A stretch of 64,000 nt of DNA from Ascarosepion bandense (GCA_037127315.1 JBBBDQ010001942.1:411001-475000); one strand, 5' to 3'. Shown: positions 29,711-39,611, counted from the first letter of the stretch. Numbers and translations are program-made. Notes: generated by a model from the sequence alone, not told the origin.

Positions 29711-30238
29711 ATTTTTAATTTTTTTTTTTAATCATGTCACCCCAAGCAAGGCATTCCACTGCCACTATAGCACAGGGGGTTACACAGGGCGATAGATGAG
29801 TTAGGATGTACATAGGGGGAGAGTTGGAGAGAATGGGAGGGTTAGTGTGTTAGGAGGTGTCTATTGACCTTACACTTAAACTCCTGGAGGTTATAGCCGT
29901 CGGGGAAGCAAGCATGTGGAAGGGAATTCCACAGGCGGGAAGTGCAAGAAAAGAAGCTGTTGGAGTAGAAATTGCGGTTACATTTCATCGCTTTTACTGT
30001 AAAAGGGTGGAACCTAGTTGCCAATCTAGTATCTCGTGTGAACTCACATCTAGGGGGCACTAGTGATTTAAGTTCATCAGAGCAGAAGCCATGAAAGTAT
30101 TTATAGAAAAGGCACAGGGAAGCCACATCACGCCAGTGAGAGAGTGACTGCAGGCGGTCAGCTAAGTCGGTATCAATCACATTACAGATTCTTCACTGTA
30201 TTTTGTCAAGAAGCCCGAGGAGAATAGCAGGGGCACAG
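29711..30238 (-). pseudogene. LINE family A 3' end, reverse strand, well preserved
   Basis: Starts with a T-run and AATCATGTCACCCCAAGCAAG. The minus-strand frame 29842-30180 is open and shows DLADRLQSLSHWRDVASLCL, then FHGFCSDELKSLVPP, TRLATRFHPFTVKAMKCNRN, RLWNSLPHACFPDGYNLQEF and CKVNRHLLTH: the C-terminus of the LINE ORF ending at its natural stop, with no catalytic motifs in this part. It is 5'-truncated at the QRICN region. Relatively intact compared with other copies. Confidence 0.85.
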
Positions 30239-30239
30239 A

Positions 30240-30515
30240 TGTCTGTTTTTAATTAAACAGTATATTTATGCATATATTTCTACCGGATTGATTATTTATG
30301 AGAAATTTTGTTAAGAAAATGACAGATTTTTGTCTCAAAATTTGTCATAAATAATCTGGCCAGTAGAAATATATGCATAAATATACTGTTTAATTAAAAA
30401 CAGAATATCTACTCAAATACGAGTATTAATTAAAAATAATGTTCAAACAAATAAATTAAATATGTTGGTTGTGCATTCCATTTCATCAATCTTCAGTACT
30501 TTCTGTAATATATAT
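30240..30515 (+). mobile_element. Family D foldback, head-less
   Basis: A reverse-strand tail (CTGTTTTTAATTAAACAG, 30242-30320) meets a plus-strand tail (GTCATAAATAATCTGGCCAG onward) with almost no spacer, making an inverted repeat of ~80-bp arms. The tRNA-like head is completely missing. The right tail continues to the TA run at 30510. Confidence 0.7.
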
Positions 30516-30516
30516 A

Positions 30517-30764
30517 TATAGTTATGTATCAATTTTACATTGTGACATGGAAATTTCTATGTTTTGAGATAGGTTCTCATCGTCAGGCAATGTTGATGTG
30601 GTTGTGCAGATGATTTACATTTAAATGAATTTAAATGACAAAAAATTTTGTCATTTAAATGTAAATCATCTGCACAACCACATCAACATTGCCTGACGAT
30701 GAGAACCTATCTCAAAACATAGAAATTTCCATGTCGCAATGTAAAATTGATACATAACTATATA
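30517..30764. repeat. 248-bp near-perfect palindrome
   Basis: Arms 30517-30629 and 30652-30764 are reverse complements over ~113 bp with one visible mismatch (T at 30542 against C in CATGTCGCAATG). The centre is a short ATTTAAATGA/AAAATTTT spacer. One arm matches a dispersed repeat at 3335-3430, so one repeat has been copied in inverted orientation next to itself. An RNA from here would form a long hairpin. Confidence 0.85.
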
Positions 30765-30874
30765 ATTATATTATATTAAGCTCTATAATACTCATTATAT
30801 TGAGCACTGTTTATAATAAAATAAATGCCAGAGTACTCAAAATGAAAAAAAAACCTTGAGTCCTCTTCACTTGG

Positions 30875-30916
<42 letters not shown>

Positions 30917-30954
30917 CAGAAAGTGCCAAAGATTAACAAAATGGAATTCACAAC

Positions 30955-30990
<36 letters not shown>
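30765..30990 (+). repeat. Foldback-family 3' block and TA runs
   Basis: ATTGAGCACTGTTTATAATA, ATAAATGCCAGAGTACTCAA and TCCTCTTCACTTGG match 3440-3530. (TA)n runs follow at 30877-30914 and 30957-30988, separated by a 40-bp unique piece that resembles the family D or G end (CAGAAAGTGCCAAAGATTAAC). Confidence 0.6.
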
Positions 30991-31116
30991 TTATTAATTA
31001 TTACGTTAGAACATGTGCAAACTACACTCCAAAACTGTATATTTTGTTTCAACTTTGAAAGATCAATATCTCATCAGGTAGTTAACAATGATGGTAATAA
31101 ACATTTTTATTTTTAA

Positions 31117-31236
31117 AAAAATTTTTAGGAACAACATTTCCTTTTATTTTTTGAATGTTTTTTTTCATATGAGGTAAAAGATATTAAAAAAAAATCCAAA
31201 AATAAAGGGAAGGGTTGTTCTTTAAAAAAAATTATA
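31117..31236. repeat. Short inverted repeat
   Basis: AAATTTTTAGGAACAACATTTCC (31121-) pairs with GGGAAGGGTTGTTC (31210-) and flanking A/T runs; arms of ~37 bp with some mismatches and a ~35-bp loop. Confidence 0.5.
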
Positions 31237-31239
31237 TAT

Positions 31240-31685
31240 ATATATTCTAGAGCAAGAGATACCTATGAGTAGACACATTTCTGCTTATCAACTGATTCAT
31301 CAAGCAAATTGTCTGTGATAAACTGATTTTCCATATATCTATTCCTTTCTTGAGTGAATGGAACGTGGTAACCATGGAGATGCTAAAAAAAATGGTGTTC
31401 ATCCAAAATATATTGATTGGAAGAAATTCTTCTCTTAAAGTGAAAACTTTCCATAAGAGATAACCAGCTCTGGTGCATAGTAATGCAATTCCCCCCCTAT
31501 ACTGCAACACTGTAAACTACCATCTGGAAAACTGTTTATCAATAGAAATACTTTCTTTCTTTTTCTCCCTGCATTTAATTCTGTCAAGGGGAATTCCAAG
31601 ACAACTTGACTGTTCGTCTCAGGCTTTCCAGACTGGTTCTGCTTTTGAAAGTGCAACTAAGCTTATAATTTGTCTAAATTTCTGA
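31240..31685. other. Unassigned region
   Basis: No recognisable gene or repeat. Four overlapping open frames of 70-100 residues lack domain features. Confidence 0.35.
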
Positions 31686-31860
31686 GATGAGGTAGTATTT
31701 ACAGTATTTACATTATTTTGAACTATTGTTTTCATTTTTGTTGCCATTTGTACGACATTTTGGGCGTTATATGCTCCAACCGTCTTCAGGCACGTACGGC
31801 TCCATTTATCCAGCCCAATTGTAAATTGATGAGATCCAAATGGCATTCTAGCACTGCACT
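31686..31860 (-). repeat. Family C repeat, reverse strand
   Basis: GAGGTAGTATTTACAGTATT, CATTTTTGTTGCCATTTGTAC and CCGTCTTCAGGCACGTAC are the reverse complement of the family C tail. No plus-strand partner follows within 300 bp. Confidence 0.55.
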
Positions 31861-32124
31861 TCAATTCATATATATATATATATATATATGGTAATATTTT
31901 TATTATAAGTTTATAATAAAAACAGTTCACTCAACACAAGAGCCATTGTGTTTTGGTACTATCTTATATATATAGATATGTAAGCTTAAAAATAAGCACT
32001 ATTTTTAACAAATCCAGGCAATTAAGGAAGGGGGAATTTCTGAGGGTTTGTCTCAGTGAACCAATAGATAGTACATAATGTATAGGAGTAATTTAATTGT
32101 AAGTGTACTACTTTTAAGGTCTTT

Positions 32125-32515
32125 GTCTATATTTCTGAGATGAGGTAGTATTTACAGTATTTACATTATTCAGACTATTGTCCTCATCTTTGTTGCCATT
32201 TGTACAACGTTTTGGTCACTAGATACAGATGTTGGTTAGTTCCTGACTTGACTCTTAGAGTTGTGAGTTCAGTACCAGGCTACAGCAGTGGTAAACAAGT
32301 AACTTGTAGAGTTAGAGGGAGATAACTCATGACCTCCAATCGAAGCTTCCCGCAAGGAAGTTCATATACCCCAGTGATTGTAATAAAGGGTTTGGCTTGA
32401 AATTCCTAGCACCTGAAGAAAGCTGGAGATTACAATGGCCGAAACGTCATACAAATGGCAACAAAGATGAGGAGAATAGGCCAAATAATGTAAATACTGT
32501 AAGCTTAGAATTTCT
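32125..32515 (+). repeat. Family C foldback element
   Basis: The left end 32128-32220 (TTTACATTATTCAGACTATTG; CATCTTTGTTGCCATTTG) is the reverse complement of the right end 32425-32510 (CAAATGGCAACAAAGATGAG; AGGCCAAATAATGTAAATA). Between them lies a plus-strand tRNA-like module (B-box-like GAGTTCAGTACCAGG, 32268-32282), a TAACTTGTAGAGTTAGAGG body and the CACCTGAAGA ... GAAACGTCAT block. ~390 bp with ~80-bp inverted ends. Confidence 0.65.
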
Positions 32516-32654
32516 GTTCTTGTTGTAGAATCAAAAATATGACAATCACCCTAAATCCGACTCTTTTAATTTAGGGGGCCACTTTTAAAATAATTCTAGT
32601 TACTAATGACAAAAATTTCACAAACAATTTTACTTTTCATAAACCATCCTTATG

Positions 32655-32815
32655 GTCAGTCAGTCAGTTAAGTGCCATACATGCTTCACGCTTGGGCAAT
32701 CATGTCTCGAAAGAGACATGACTGATTAGGCAGAAAATTTTCTTGCAGTAGATTGCCATTTCTTTCTGTGGTAGACTGGTTTCCAACCAAGGCTACAGAA
32801 CCCAATGTGAGATTC
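32655..32815 (-). mobile_element. S1 SINE 3' half, reverse strand
   Basis: Starts GTCAGTCAGTCAGTTAAGTGC and runs through TCATGTCTCGAAAGAGACATG, a perfect stem in the SINE distal domain, to ACAGAACCCAAT. Truncated before the head. Confidence 0.75.
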
Positions 32816-32825
32816 AACCATGATA

Positions 32826-33075
32826 ACAGTCAGTCAGTCAGTTAAGTGTCATACGCGATACATGCTTGGGTGATCATGGCTTTTTCAATCCATGACTGAC
32901 TAAGCAGAAAATTTTTCTGCCATAGTTTGCCATTTATTTCTCTGGTAGACTGGTTGCCAATCAAGGGTATAGAAACCAATCTGTCCCACTATTTAACCCA
33001 TAGCGGGGGAAAGAGAGAGATTAATACCTTTTCTAAGGGTATTTGTGGGTAAGTGAATGCTACTGGAATTATTAT
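32826..33075 (-). mobile_element. S1 SINE, reverse strand, second copy
   Basis: Begins with GTCAGTCAGTCAGTTAAGTGT immediately after the previous copy and extends further, to CTAAGGGTATTTGTGGGTAAG and CTACTGGAATT. The tRNA-like head is lost. Confidence 0.75.
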
Positions 33076-33239
33076 GTATAAACGATGTATACACACACCT
33101 GTCACCAAAAGAATTCAATTTATTACAGAGTAATGCATACAATTGCAAAAGTGGTAACTGTTTTCCATCTCTAGAGGAAAATATAATATACATAGTGTAT
33201 ATATACATTTATATGCATATACCATTTGTTAATTAGTTA

Positions 33240-33515
33240 GTTTTTGGTCATAACTAAATTAGACCAGTAGACAGTTGCATTAAAAAGTGTTCAATACAAT
33301 TATATTATAGAACTTTTTAATATTTTCCATTTGGAAATGAGTTATTTCGCAGCCTAGTTTTCTACCTTTTATTGTCTTCAGGCAATTTAAAATGAATGAT
33401 TTTACCATTTTTCAAACTCACATGTAACAGAGATCTTTTATGAAAAAATTAGGAGAAGTTACTTAAGGGGTCTTAGAACACTTTCATCCATAACTCATTT
33501 CCAAATGAAAAATAT
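33240..33515 (+). repeat. Unclassified repeat with short inverted ends
   Basis: TTCCATTTGGAAATGAGTTAT (33325-) pairs with ATAACTCATTTCCAAATG (33489-), a ~22-bp inverted repeat. The 33260-33340 part is homologous in reverse to 27575-27650. A long TA run follows (33522-33567). Confidence 0.5.
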
Positions 33516-33518
33516 ATA

Positions 33519-33521
<3 letters not shown>

Positions 33522-33569
<48 letters not shown>

Positions 33570-33644
33570 ACATCATTACTTGATACAAAATGGCTATTTT
33601 TTGTAGTGATATTATAAAATATTTATGTTGTGAATTCTAACTAG

Positions 33645-33690
<46 letters not shown>
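33522..33690 (+). repeat. Two (TA)n microsatellites
   Basis: Runs at 33522-33567 and 33651-33687 flank an 84-bp AT-rich piece. Confidence 0.9.
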
Positions 33691-33691
<1 letters not shown>

Positions 33692-33714
33692 CATTAAAAA
33701 TGACAAGCTAGGTA

Positions 33715-33813
33715 CAGTGTAACCCTGATATAAGAGAGTTGTTGGGACCAGATAAAGGTATCTTATATCAGGGTTTCTCTTATATCAGGGTTTCTTATAT
33801 TTGGGTTATACTG
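33715..33813. mobile_element. pogo/Tigger-like MITE (99 bp)
   Basis: Terminal inverted repeats CAGTGTAACCCTGATATAAG and, reading from the other end, CAGTATAACCCAAATATAAG match at 17 of 20 positions. The element is flanked by TA on both sides (33713-33714 and 33814-33815), the target duplication of Tc1/mariner/pogo elements. The CAGT-TAACCC start is typical of pogo-like TIRs. The middle holds two further copies of the TTATATCAGGGTTT end sequence. No coding capacity. Confidence 0.8.
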
Positions 33814-33937
33814 TATTATGTTAAGTTTTTATGTAAATTTTCATGTGATCTTATGATTTTTTATTTGAGGACATAAATTACTTAAAAATTGTTTGAATGT
33901 TTTGTTTATTCGAGTGCTTTTCTTCATAAAACCCAAA

Positions 33938-34411
33938 GACAGATCTGCAATATAATCAACCCTGACGAGGTGTCAAGACTTCAGTCATCTTCTCACTGAC
34001 ATGACATGTCTTCCTTCTGTCTTTCCTACAAATATTTTCATTGTGATTGCTCTGACAAGCTTTTATTGTTGGTGCCCTGATTACATGAACTTCAGTGTGC
34101 TACTCGATTGACATTTAGGTCCCACCTGTTTACTTTGGAAATAGCTAAATGCAATCATCGCTTCTACTTCAACATTTGTTTTTCTAGCACTTCCCACCTG
34201 TGGAACTACCTTCTATCCATTTGCTTCCTGATAACTACAGTCTTAAAAGCTTTATGTATCGTGAATCGCCATCTTGTATTTTCTTGAATTTCATTCATCT
34301 TTTAGCCTTTCCTCAATCTTCCCTTAACTCAGTCTTTTCTCTCACTTCAACTCTTTGTAAACACCTTGTGTACAACTGGCATTCTTGCCTTGCCTGGGGT
34401 GAAATGATTAT
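33938..34411 (+). pseudogene. LINE family A 3' end
   Basis: Begins CAGATCTGCAATATAATC (ICN block) and proceeds through CTTCCTTCTGTCTTTCCTAC, CGTGAATCGCCATC and GTACAACTGGCATTCTTGCC to GTGAAATGATTA, which runs straight into TATATATATA. Frames are broken throughout. Confidence 0.7.
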
Positions 34412-34423
34412 ATATATATATCA

Positions 34424-34759
34424 ATCAGATTAAATAAATTACCAAACATTGTGTTTGCTTATTTTTAATAAAATCTGTTCATACTCATGGATAATCTTTC
34501 ATGTATTATGATTGAAAGATGCCATCAATCAACTGTAGCATTGACAGATGTTATTATCATTCATTTCTCAAGGTACCCAAGTACTTTATATCTCTTTCCA
34601 AGATCATCTTCAGGGGTGCAAGTTATGATAACAAAAATTAAAAAATAGCTCATTACTGATATCTTTCAATTATAATATGCAAAAGATTATCCGTATGAGT
34701 ATAAACGGATTTTATTAAAAATAAGCAAACACAATGTCTGTAATTTATTTAATCTGACA
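34424..34759. repeat. Foldback element with ~98-bp inverted arms
   Basis: The left arm (34424-34520: ATTGTGTTTGCTTATTTTTA; CATGGATAATCTTTC) and right arm (34660-34759: AAAAGATTATCCGTATGAG; AAAATAAGCAAACACAAT) are imperfect reverse complements with few differences. The ~140-bp spacer contains CATCTTCAGGGGTGCAAG. Just beyond, GTCTAAAAGAAAATTTGCTGC resembles the family G 3' end at 28795-28815. Confidence 0.7.
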
Positions 34760-34859
34760 TGTCTAAAAGAAAATTTGCTGCCTAAATACACAAATTTTAA
34801 TGTGTATATATATATATATATATATATATCAATAAATCTTTTGTAATACAGAATTCTGT

Positions 34860-35365
34860 ATTGATTTAAAAGTAATAATTTTTATATTAAAAGGCATGAT
34901 GAGGATAAAATTTAAAACAAAAAACAACCATTTTTTTCTCCTGCACATCAAAGTTTTTAAATGGGATAACGTACAGTAAAACCTACAGATAACTTATAGG
35001 TATAAGAAATGAATTGGTCAATGATGGGGAAAGGGGAATGAACTAATAGAGACTGATTGTAGCAAGGCACAGCAACCACTCCCGCTGTTTACACAACAAG
35101 GGTCTAAAAGACCTGATGTAAACAGACTCTAGCACTTTTAAATAAAAAAGGGATTGTAAATTGACCAATACAGAAAACAAATCTACATTAAACTCCATGG
35201 CACACTTTCTATTTTGATAAGATGTTCACAAATTGAGGAACAGTAAGTGTTACGGATAAGTTCATTTTCTTGCCAGGTATGGTTCCTGATTTTCAGTGGA
35301 ACATGCTGTTCGATTCTATTATCAAGCCACTGAGTGGTTCTCAATATTTAACTGACACCACAGCT
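34860..35365. other. Unassigned region
   Basis: No recognised gene or repeat; short open frames only. Confidence 0.35.
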
Positions 35366-35368
35366 AAA

Positions 35369-36795
35369 CAGATATAATACCAAATGCAATACGCATCTCG
35401 GTAAAAAAATAACACTTCTGCACATTAGAAGAAATTTGACTAGTTAGGTTTTCAACCTTCTCTCCAATCCACAGAAGGCTTAAATACACCAGACATTTAG
35501 CAATAACTATTGACTTAATCTTTCTGAAGTCAGCGATTTTGTTATTGCTGGGATCACCCCTTTGTACATAAGAATGGACTCGCCTGATGTGTACATATAA
35601 TCCTGCCTATATAAAGAATGGCAGTAGAGTTGTAAAGCCATTGCTTTGCTGCTATGACACTGTCAGCTCTCTGCCTTCGGGTAGAGGGTGCTCTCTGCTT
35701 CCGAGCAGAGAGCAATAACCCAGTCGTGGTTCCACCGAAGGGTGGAATCACGACTGGGCAAAAATAGACAGACATTTTTTTTGGCCGGGCCATATAGCCC
35801 GGAAATCCCAGTCAAAACTGACCATGTGTCGTGGTTCTGCCAAAGGGTAGAATTACAACTCGGTAATAATAAATAGACATTTTTTGGCCTGGCTATATGG
35901 CTGGGAAGACCCACTATAAAATGACCTTGTGTCACATCTAACCTTGTGTGGGGAGGTTGGTAAATACCGTTGCTTAGCTGGCATTTGCCTCTGTAACTGT
36001 GATACTGTCAGCTCTCTGTCAGTCGTGGTTCTGCCAAAGGGTAGAATCACGACTTGGTAAAAATAGACAGACATTTTTGGCCCGGCTATATGGCCGGGAA
36101 GATCCACTATATAATGGCCTTGTGTCACATCTAACCTTGCATGGCAAGGTTGATAAATACCCTTGCTTAGTTGGTCAGTAAGTTGGTGCAGAGTTAGTTG
36201 GAGTTGTTTGGATATAGACTCATTACCCAGACATACTATTTCACTGCAAATCTGTATATAATGATTTCTACTAATAGTATTTCTGAATTTACTAACCCGT
36301 GTTCTAGTTTGTATATTTTGTTCAATAAAACATACATTTTCTATCTTCATATCTGTTTTTCTTATTTATTATTTTGTGTGGTTTCTTACCAGAAATCCGC
36401 AACAGTTATGAATCACCGAATTGACAATAGTGGGTGGATAACCACTATTGCATAAAGTTCTTGTTATAAAACTAATCTCAGAATCAAGTATCTCTTCAGA
36501 ACAGATCATCAATGCTCTATGCATTAAAGTTTTTATGAGGTTTATTATGAGCTTTTTAGGGCATAAAGTATCCCAATGCATGTATAAACCCAAAAAAGTA
36601 GACTTTCTTTACATTGAGGCACAAAAGATGTTGGTGTATGATGCATCAATACATCAAGGAAAGCAAGTTTATTGCTAAATATCCAGTATATTTAAGTTAG
36701 AGAGAAGGAGGGAAACCAAACTAGACAAATTTCTTCTGATGTGCAGAAGTGTTACTTTTTTGATGAGATGCATATCTCATTTGGTACTAGATCTG
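35369..36795. repeat. Inverted-repeat element split by a solo LTR
   Basis: The left arm 35369-35507 (ACACTTCTGCACATTAGAAG; AGACATTTAGCAATAA) and right arm 36669-36795 (reverse complement of the same order) are ~130 bp each with moderate divergence. The spacer is 1161 bp, of which 859 bp are the LTR at 35546-36404, so the original spacer was ~300 bp. It is probably a non-autonomous TIR or foldback element. No transposase seen. Confidence 0.65.
35546..36404 (+). mobile_element. Solo LTR (859 bp) with repeated hairpin modules
   Basis: TG...CA ends (TGCTGGGATCACC ... AATCCGCAACA) with a matching 5-bp target-site duplication GTTAT at 35541-35545 and 36405-36409. A TATA box (CTATATAAAG, ~35608) and an AATAAA signal (36324-36329) are in LTR order. 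The middle carries repeated modules, each with a strong hairpin: CCCAGTCGTGGTTCCA with TGGAATCACGACTGGG (35730-35759), and two similar CGTGGTTCT...AGAAT hairpins near 35830 and 36022. Each is followed by a GGCC...TATATGGCC hairpin and a CCTTGTGTCACATCTAACC block. Related, reversed LTR sequence is at 53975-54300 and 55540-55912. Confidence 0.85.
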
Positions 36796-36905
36796 TTCAA
36801 GATCCACTATTACTAAGATTATATTAAAAGATTAAAAGATTATTACTAAGATTATATTAAACCTGGAAAAAAAAAACAGTGGTGAAGCTTATTTTTTACT
36901 TCACT
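36410..36905. other. Remainder of inverted-repeat element and unassigned DNA
   Basis: The stretch between the LTR and the right arm has no recognised gene (open frame 36448-36678 has no domain). After the arm, GATTATATTAAAAGATTAAAAG is a short local duplication (36817-36858). Confidence 0.35.
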
Positions 36906-36927
36906 AGAATATCTTGTCCTTTACTTA

Positions 36928-37198
36928 AATTTTTGTTACAAAAATGTGTGACATTTGGCAGGATTCAAACCTGTGACCTCTATCTATATAGGGGAAGCCA
37001 AAAATTGATCTGGTATGTCTTTGTAACAAAAATTTATCATAAATAATCAGGCTGGTAGAAATAAATATCTGTACTGTTTGATCATAAAACAGAATATCTA
37101 CTTAAATACGAGTATGGATAAAAAATAATGTTCAAACAAATAATTTTGAATTGTTGGTTGTTTAAAAGCTATTTCATTAATCTTTGTTAATTTCCATA

Positions 37199-37200
<2 letters not shown>
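36928..37200 (+). mobile_element. Family D foldback SINE, internally deleted
   Basis: A reverse-strand piece (AAATTTTTGTTACAAAAATG, GGCAGGATTCAAACC B-box, GATCTGGTATGTC; 36928-37020) is followed by a plus-strand tail from TTTGTAACAAAAATTTATC to the TA run at 37200. The two share a ~17-bp inverted core TTTGTTACAAA/TTTGTAACAAA, and the head is split between them. Confidence 0.65.

Positions 37201-37208
<8 letters not shown>

Positions 37209-37262
<54 letters not shown>
37209..37262 (+). repeat. (TG)n microsatellite
   Basis: About 26 TG units between the family D tail and the family E head. Confidence 0.95.
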
Positions 37263-37265
<3 letters not shown>

Positions 37266-37746
37266 AGTTTGAGTTTTGTTTAATGATATCTCAACCTTTG
37301 TGGGTTATTTAATGCCAAATAGGTGGGTTTTAAAGTGATTTTTTTTTAATGTTCAATTATAGTGAGAAGATTGGTTTAATCAGATTTTGATGATAATTTC
37401 TTTTTCAATACTAGAAAACTGAAGATGTCTTCTAGTTCTGTATTAAAAAAAAAATATTGCTGATAATAATTTTGCCTCCAAATATCTATTGTTGGTAATA
37501 TTTTTTCTTCCAAAATCTGTTATAGTAATAATCTTTTTCCTTCAAAAATGTATATTTTCTATAAAAGTCTATTTTTACATATATATTTCTATATGTGTTT
37601 TTTATACCTTCATAGTGTTTTGACCTCAGTTTGGGGGTCAACTATTTGCCCATAGCTGGGACCCTAACAGGTGCTATCCCTCCGGGTCAGGGTGGATCTG
37701 GGAACAATTCCATGATCCAGATGCAGTTCACCATCATACCCAAGAC

Positions 37747-37748
<2 letters not shown>
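37262..37748 (+). mobile_element. Family E interspersed repeat, compact copy
   Basis: Head GTTTGAGTTTTGTTTAATGA and GGGTTATTTAATGCCAAAT, then three to four minisatellite-type units (ATTGTTGGTAATATTTTTTC), then TTTTGACCTCAGTTTGGGG, GGGACCCTAACAGGTGCTA and CATCATACCCAAGACC. Shows the shortest complete order of the family. Followed by a second (TG)n run. Confidence 0.7.

Positions 37749-37801
<53 letters not shown>
37749..37801 (+). repeat. (TG)n microsatellite
   Basis: About 26 TG units. The open frames predicted here on either strand (poly-Cys-Val or poly-His-Thr) are repeat translations. Confidence 0.95.
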
Positions 37802-37803
<2 letters not shown>

Positions 37804-38105
37804 CATTTCTATTGCTAACCAAAATGCAATGTTCATGTTTGTATGCCAGCCTGTACAAGTTTCCAAAAACATTGTTACTTTTTATATTTTTAAATTATCT
37901 CTATTTATGGCAGATTAAATAGTAGCGTGAGATTGTTCTCTCAAGAGCAGTCAGCACTGAGTGGACATATTTAATGCTGGGTCATTCACCCATACTACTA
38001 TGCTATCACTCGTGTGCTAAATCAGGAGTCTAAAGTCTACTTAGAGTGTGTGATAATTAACAGAAGTAAACAAAGGCAACAGGAATAATTGTTACTTAGT
38101 TTATT
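37802..38105. other. Unassigned region
   Basis: No recognised feature between the microsatellite and the 38-bp minisatellite. Confidence 0.35.
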
Positions 38106-38106
38106 C

Positions 38107-38258
38107 ATTATAAACCTTGGATTCTACCAAAATTGGTTTACCTCACTATAAACCTTGGATTCTACCAAAATTGGTTTACCTTACTATAAACCTTGGATTC
38201 TACCAAAATTGGTTTACCTCACTATAAACCTTGGATTCTACCAAAATTGGTTTACCTC
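38107..38258 (+). repeat. 38-bp minisatellite, four units
   Basis: Units begin at 38107, 38145, 38183 and 38221; each contains TATAAACCTTGGATTCTACC and AAAATTGGTTTACC. Units differ at only one or two positions, so the array is young. Each unit is itself partly palindromic (TAAACC...TTGG against CCAA...GGTTTA). Confidence 0.9.
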
Positions 38259-38261
38259 ACT

Positions 38262-38640
38262 ATCTAGCTCGATAGGCAAATATCTATTTATCTAGCTAGT
38301 CTAACAAATATCTATTTATATAGCTAGTCTAATGTATATCAATTTATTTAGCTAGTCTAATGTATATCTATTTATCTAGCTAGTCTAACAAATATCTTCC
38401 TATCTAGCTATTCTAACATATATCTATTTATCTAGCTAGTCTAATGTATATCTATTTATTTAGCTAGTCTAACATATATCTATATATCTAGCTAGTCTAA
38501 TGTAAATCCATTTATACAGCTAGTCTAATGTTTATTTATTTATCTAGCTAGTCTAACATCAAGTATCTCACTAGTTTAACATATATATCCATTTATTTTG
38601 CTAGTCTAAAAAATATCTACATAGCTAGTCTCACATATAG
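38262..38640 (+). repeat. ~31-bp degenerate minisatellite (TCTAGCTAGTCTAA)
   Basis: About eleven units of the type CTAGCTAGTCTAACATATAT plus CTATTTAT, with more variation than the neighbouring 38-bp array, which it joins directly. A single stray unit occurs at 39560-39590. Confidence 0.85.
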
Positions 38641-38644
38641 CCAG

Positions 38645-39600
38645 CCTTTGAGATTTCATTTGCTCAATCAACTCAGTCGATTAAAAACTTAATAAAGTTT
38701 ATTGCTTTACTCGCCTGCGGTCAATTAAAAATTTTGCAATGAAACATGTCCCTTCAAATAAAGAAAAAAGAAATCTGATTCCTTTTCCAACCCAAAAGTA
38801 TGCCATTGAAGATTCTCAAGTTACTTAGAATGACCTACAATGACATTATTGAACTCTTTGGTCTTATGCATGGTGCCTGATTTACGTTGAAATGTGTGGT
38901 TAATCAAAAGACAGTGACATCCCACAATCATCAAAGCAAGATCTGACAAATGGAATTTAGATTGACAAGCTCCTCTCACGTTCATCATCAAGGTCAGTGT
39001 AAACATTCGTTTAATTGACACTTCCAGGGTGGAGCCAAAATGTCTGTCGCACAGATTAATGACGCTCACAGATTTTTAGAAACTTATTTGGAAAAATATT
39101 ATCCTTGACTCAACATCTATATTTTCCCCCTGCTTACAAAAAGTAAAAACAAACATTTGAAAGAAAGAAAAAAAGTATGCATGCTTCTTTCAACCACACA
39201 CCAAAAAAAAAATTATACAAGTAATTTTTTTATAGAAAACCATTGAGAAAATCAGATTTGTTATTTTTTATGAGATGGAGGTTGTAGTCAAACAGAAGAA
39301 AGAAACTACGAATTTAGGTACCTCCACTCAATTGCCAAAATAAACAGCATATTTAAAAAATTTTTTAAATCCTTTCTAACATGTTCAAAATTTTAATTAA
39401 AATATCATATTCTGTTTTCCGTCAGTGATTCATGCTATGTTTACATAAGGCAACTAATAAGAAAATGGAGTCAGTCGAGTAAAATGATTATGGGGCGATT
39501 AAATTTTTTCTCGCTCTTGACTGCCAGTCAAGTGATTTCTTTTTCAAATCCCAAAGGCTGCATATATCTATTTATCTAGCTAGTCAGTTAGACCAGTTAC
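38645..39600. other. Unassigned region
   Basis: No recognised gene or repeat. The minus-strand open frame 38821-39069 has no visible domain. Confidence 0.35.
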
Positions 39601-39611
39601 CAAGTCATACA

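Noticed and set aside
37664..37872. Poly-His-Thr open frames on the minus strand
   Set aside because: Translation of a (TG)n/(CA)n microsatellite.
38107..38258. Four evenly spaced identical repeats, CRISPR-like at first sight
   Set aside because: Units are contiguous 38-bp repeats with no unique spacers, in animal-type DNA.
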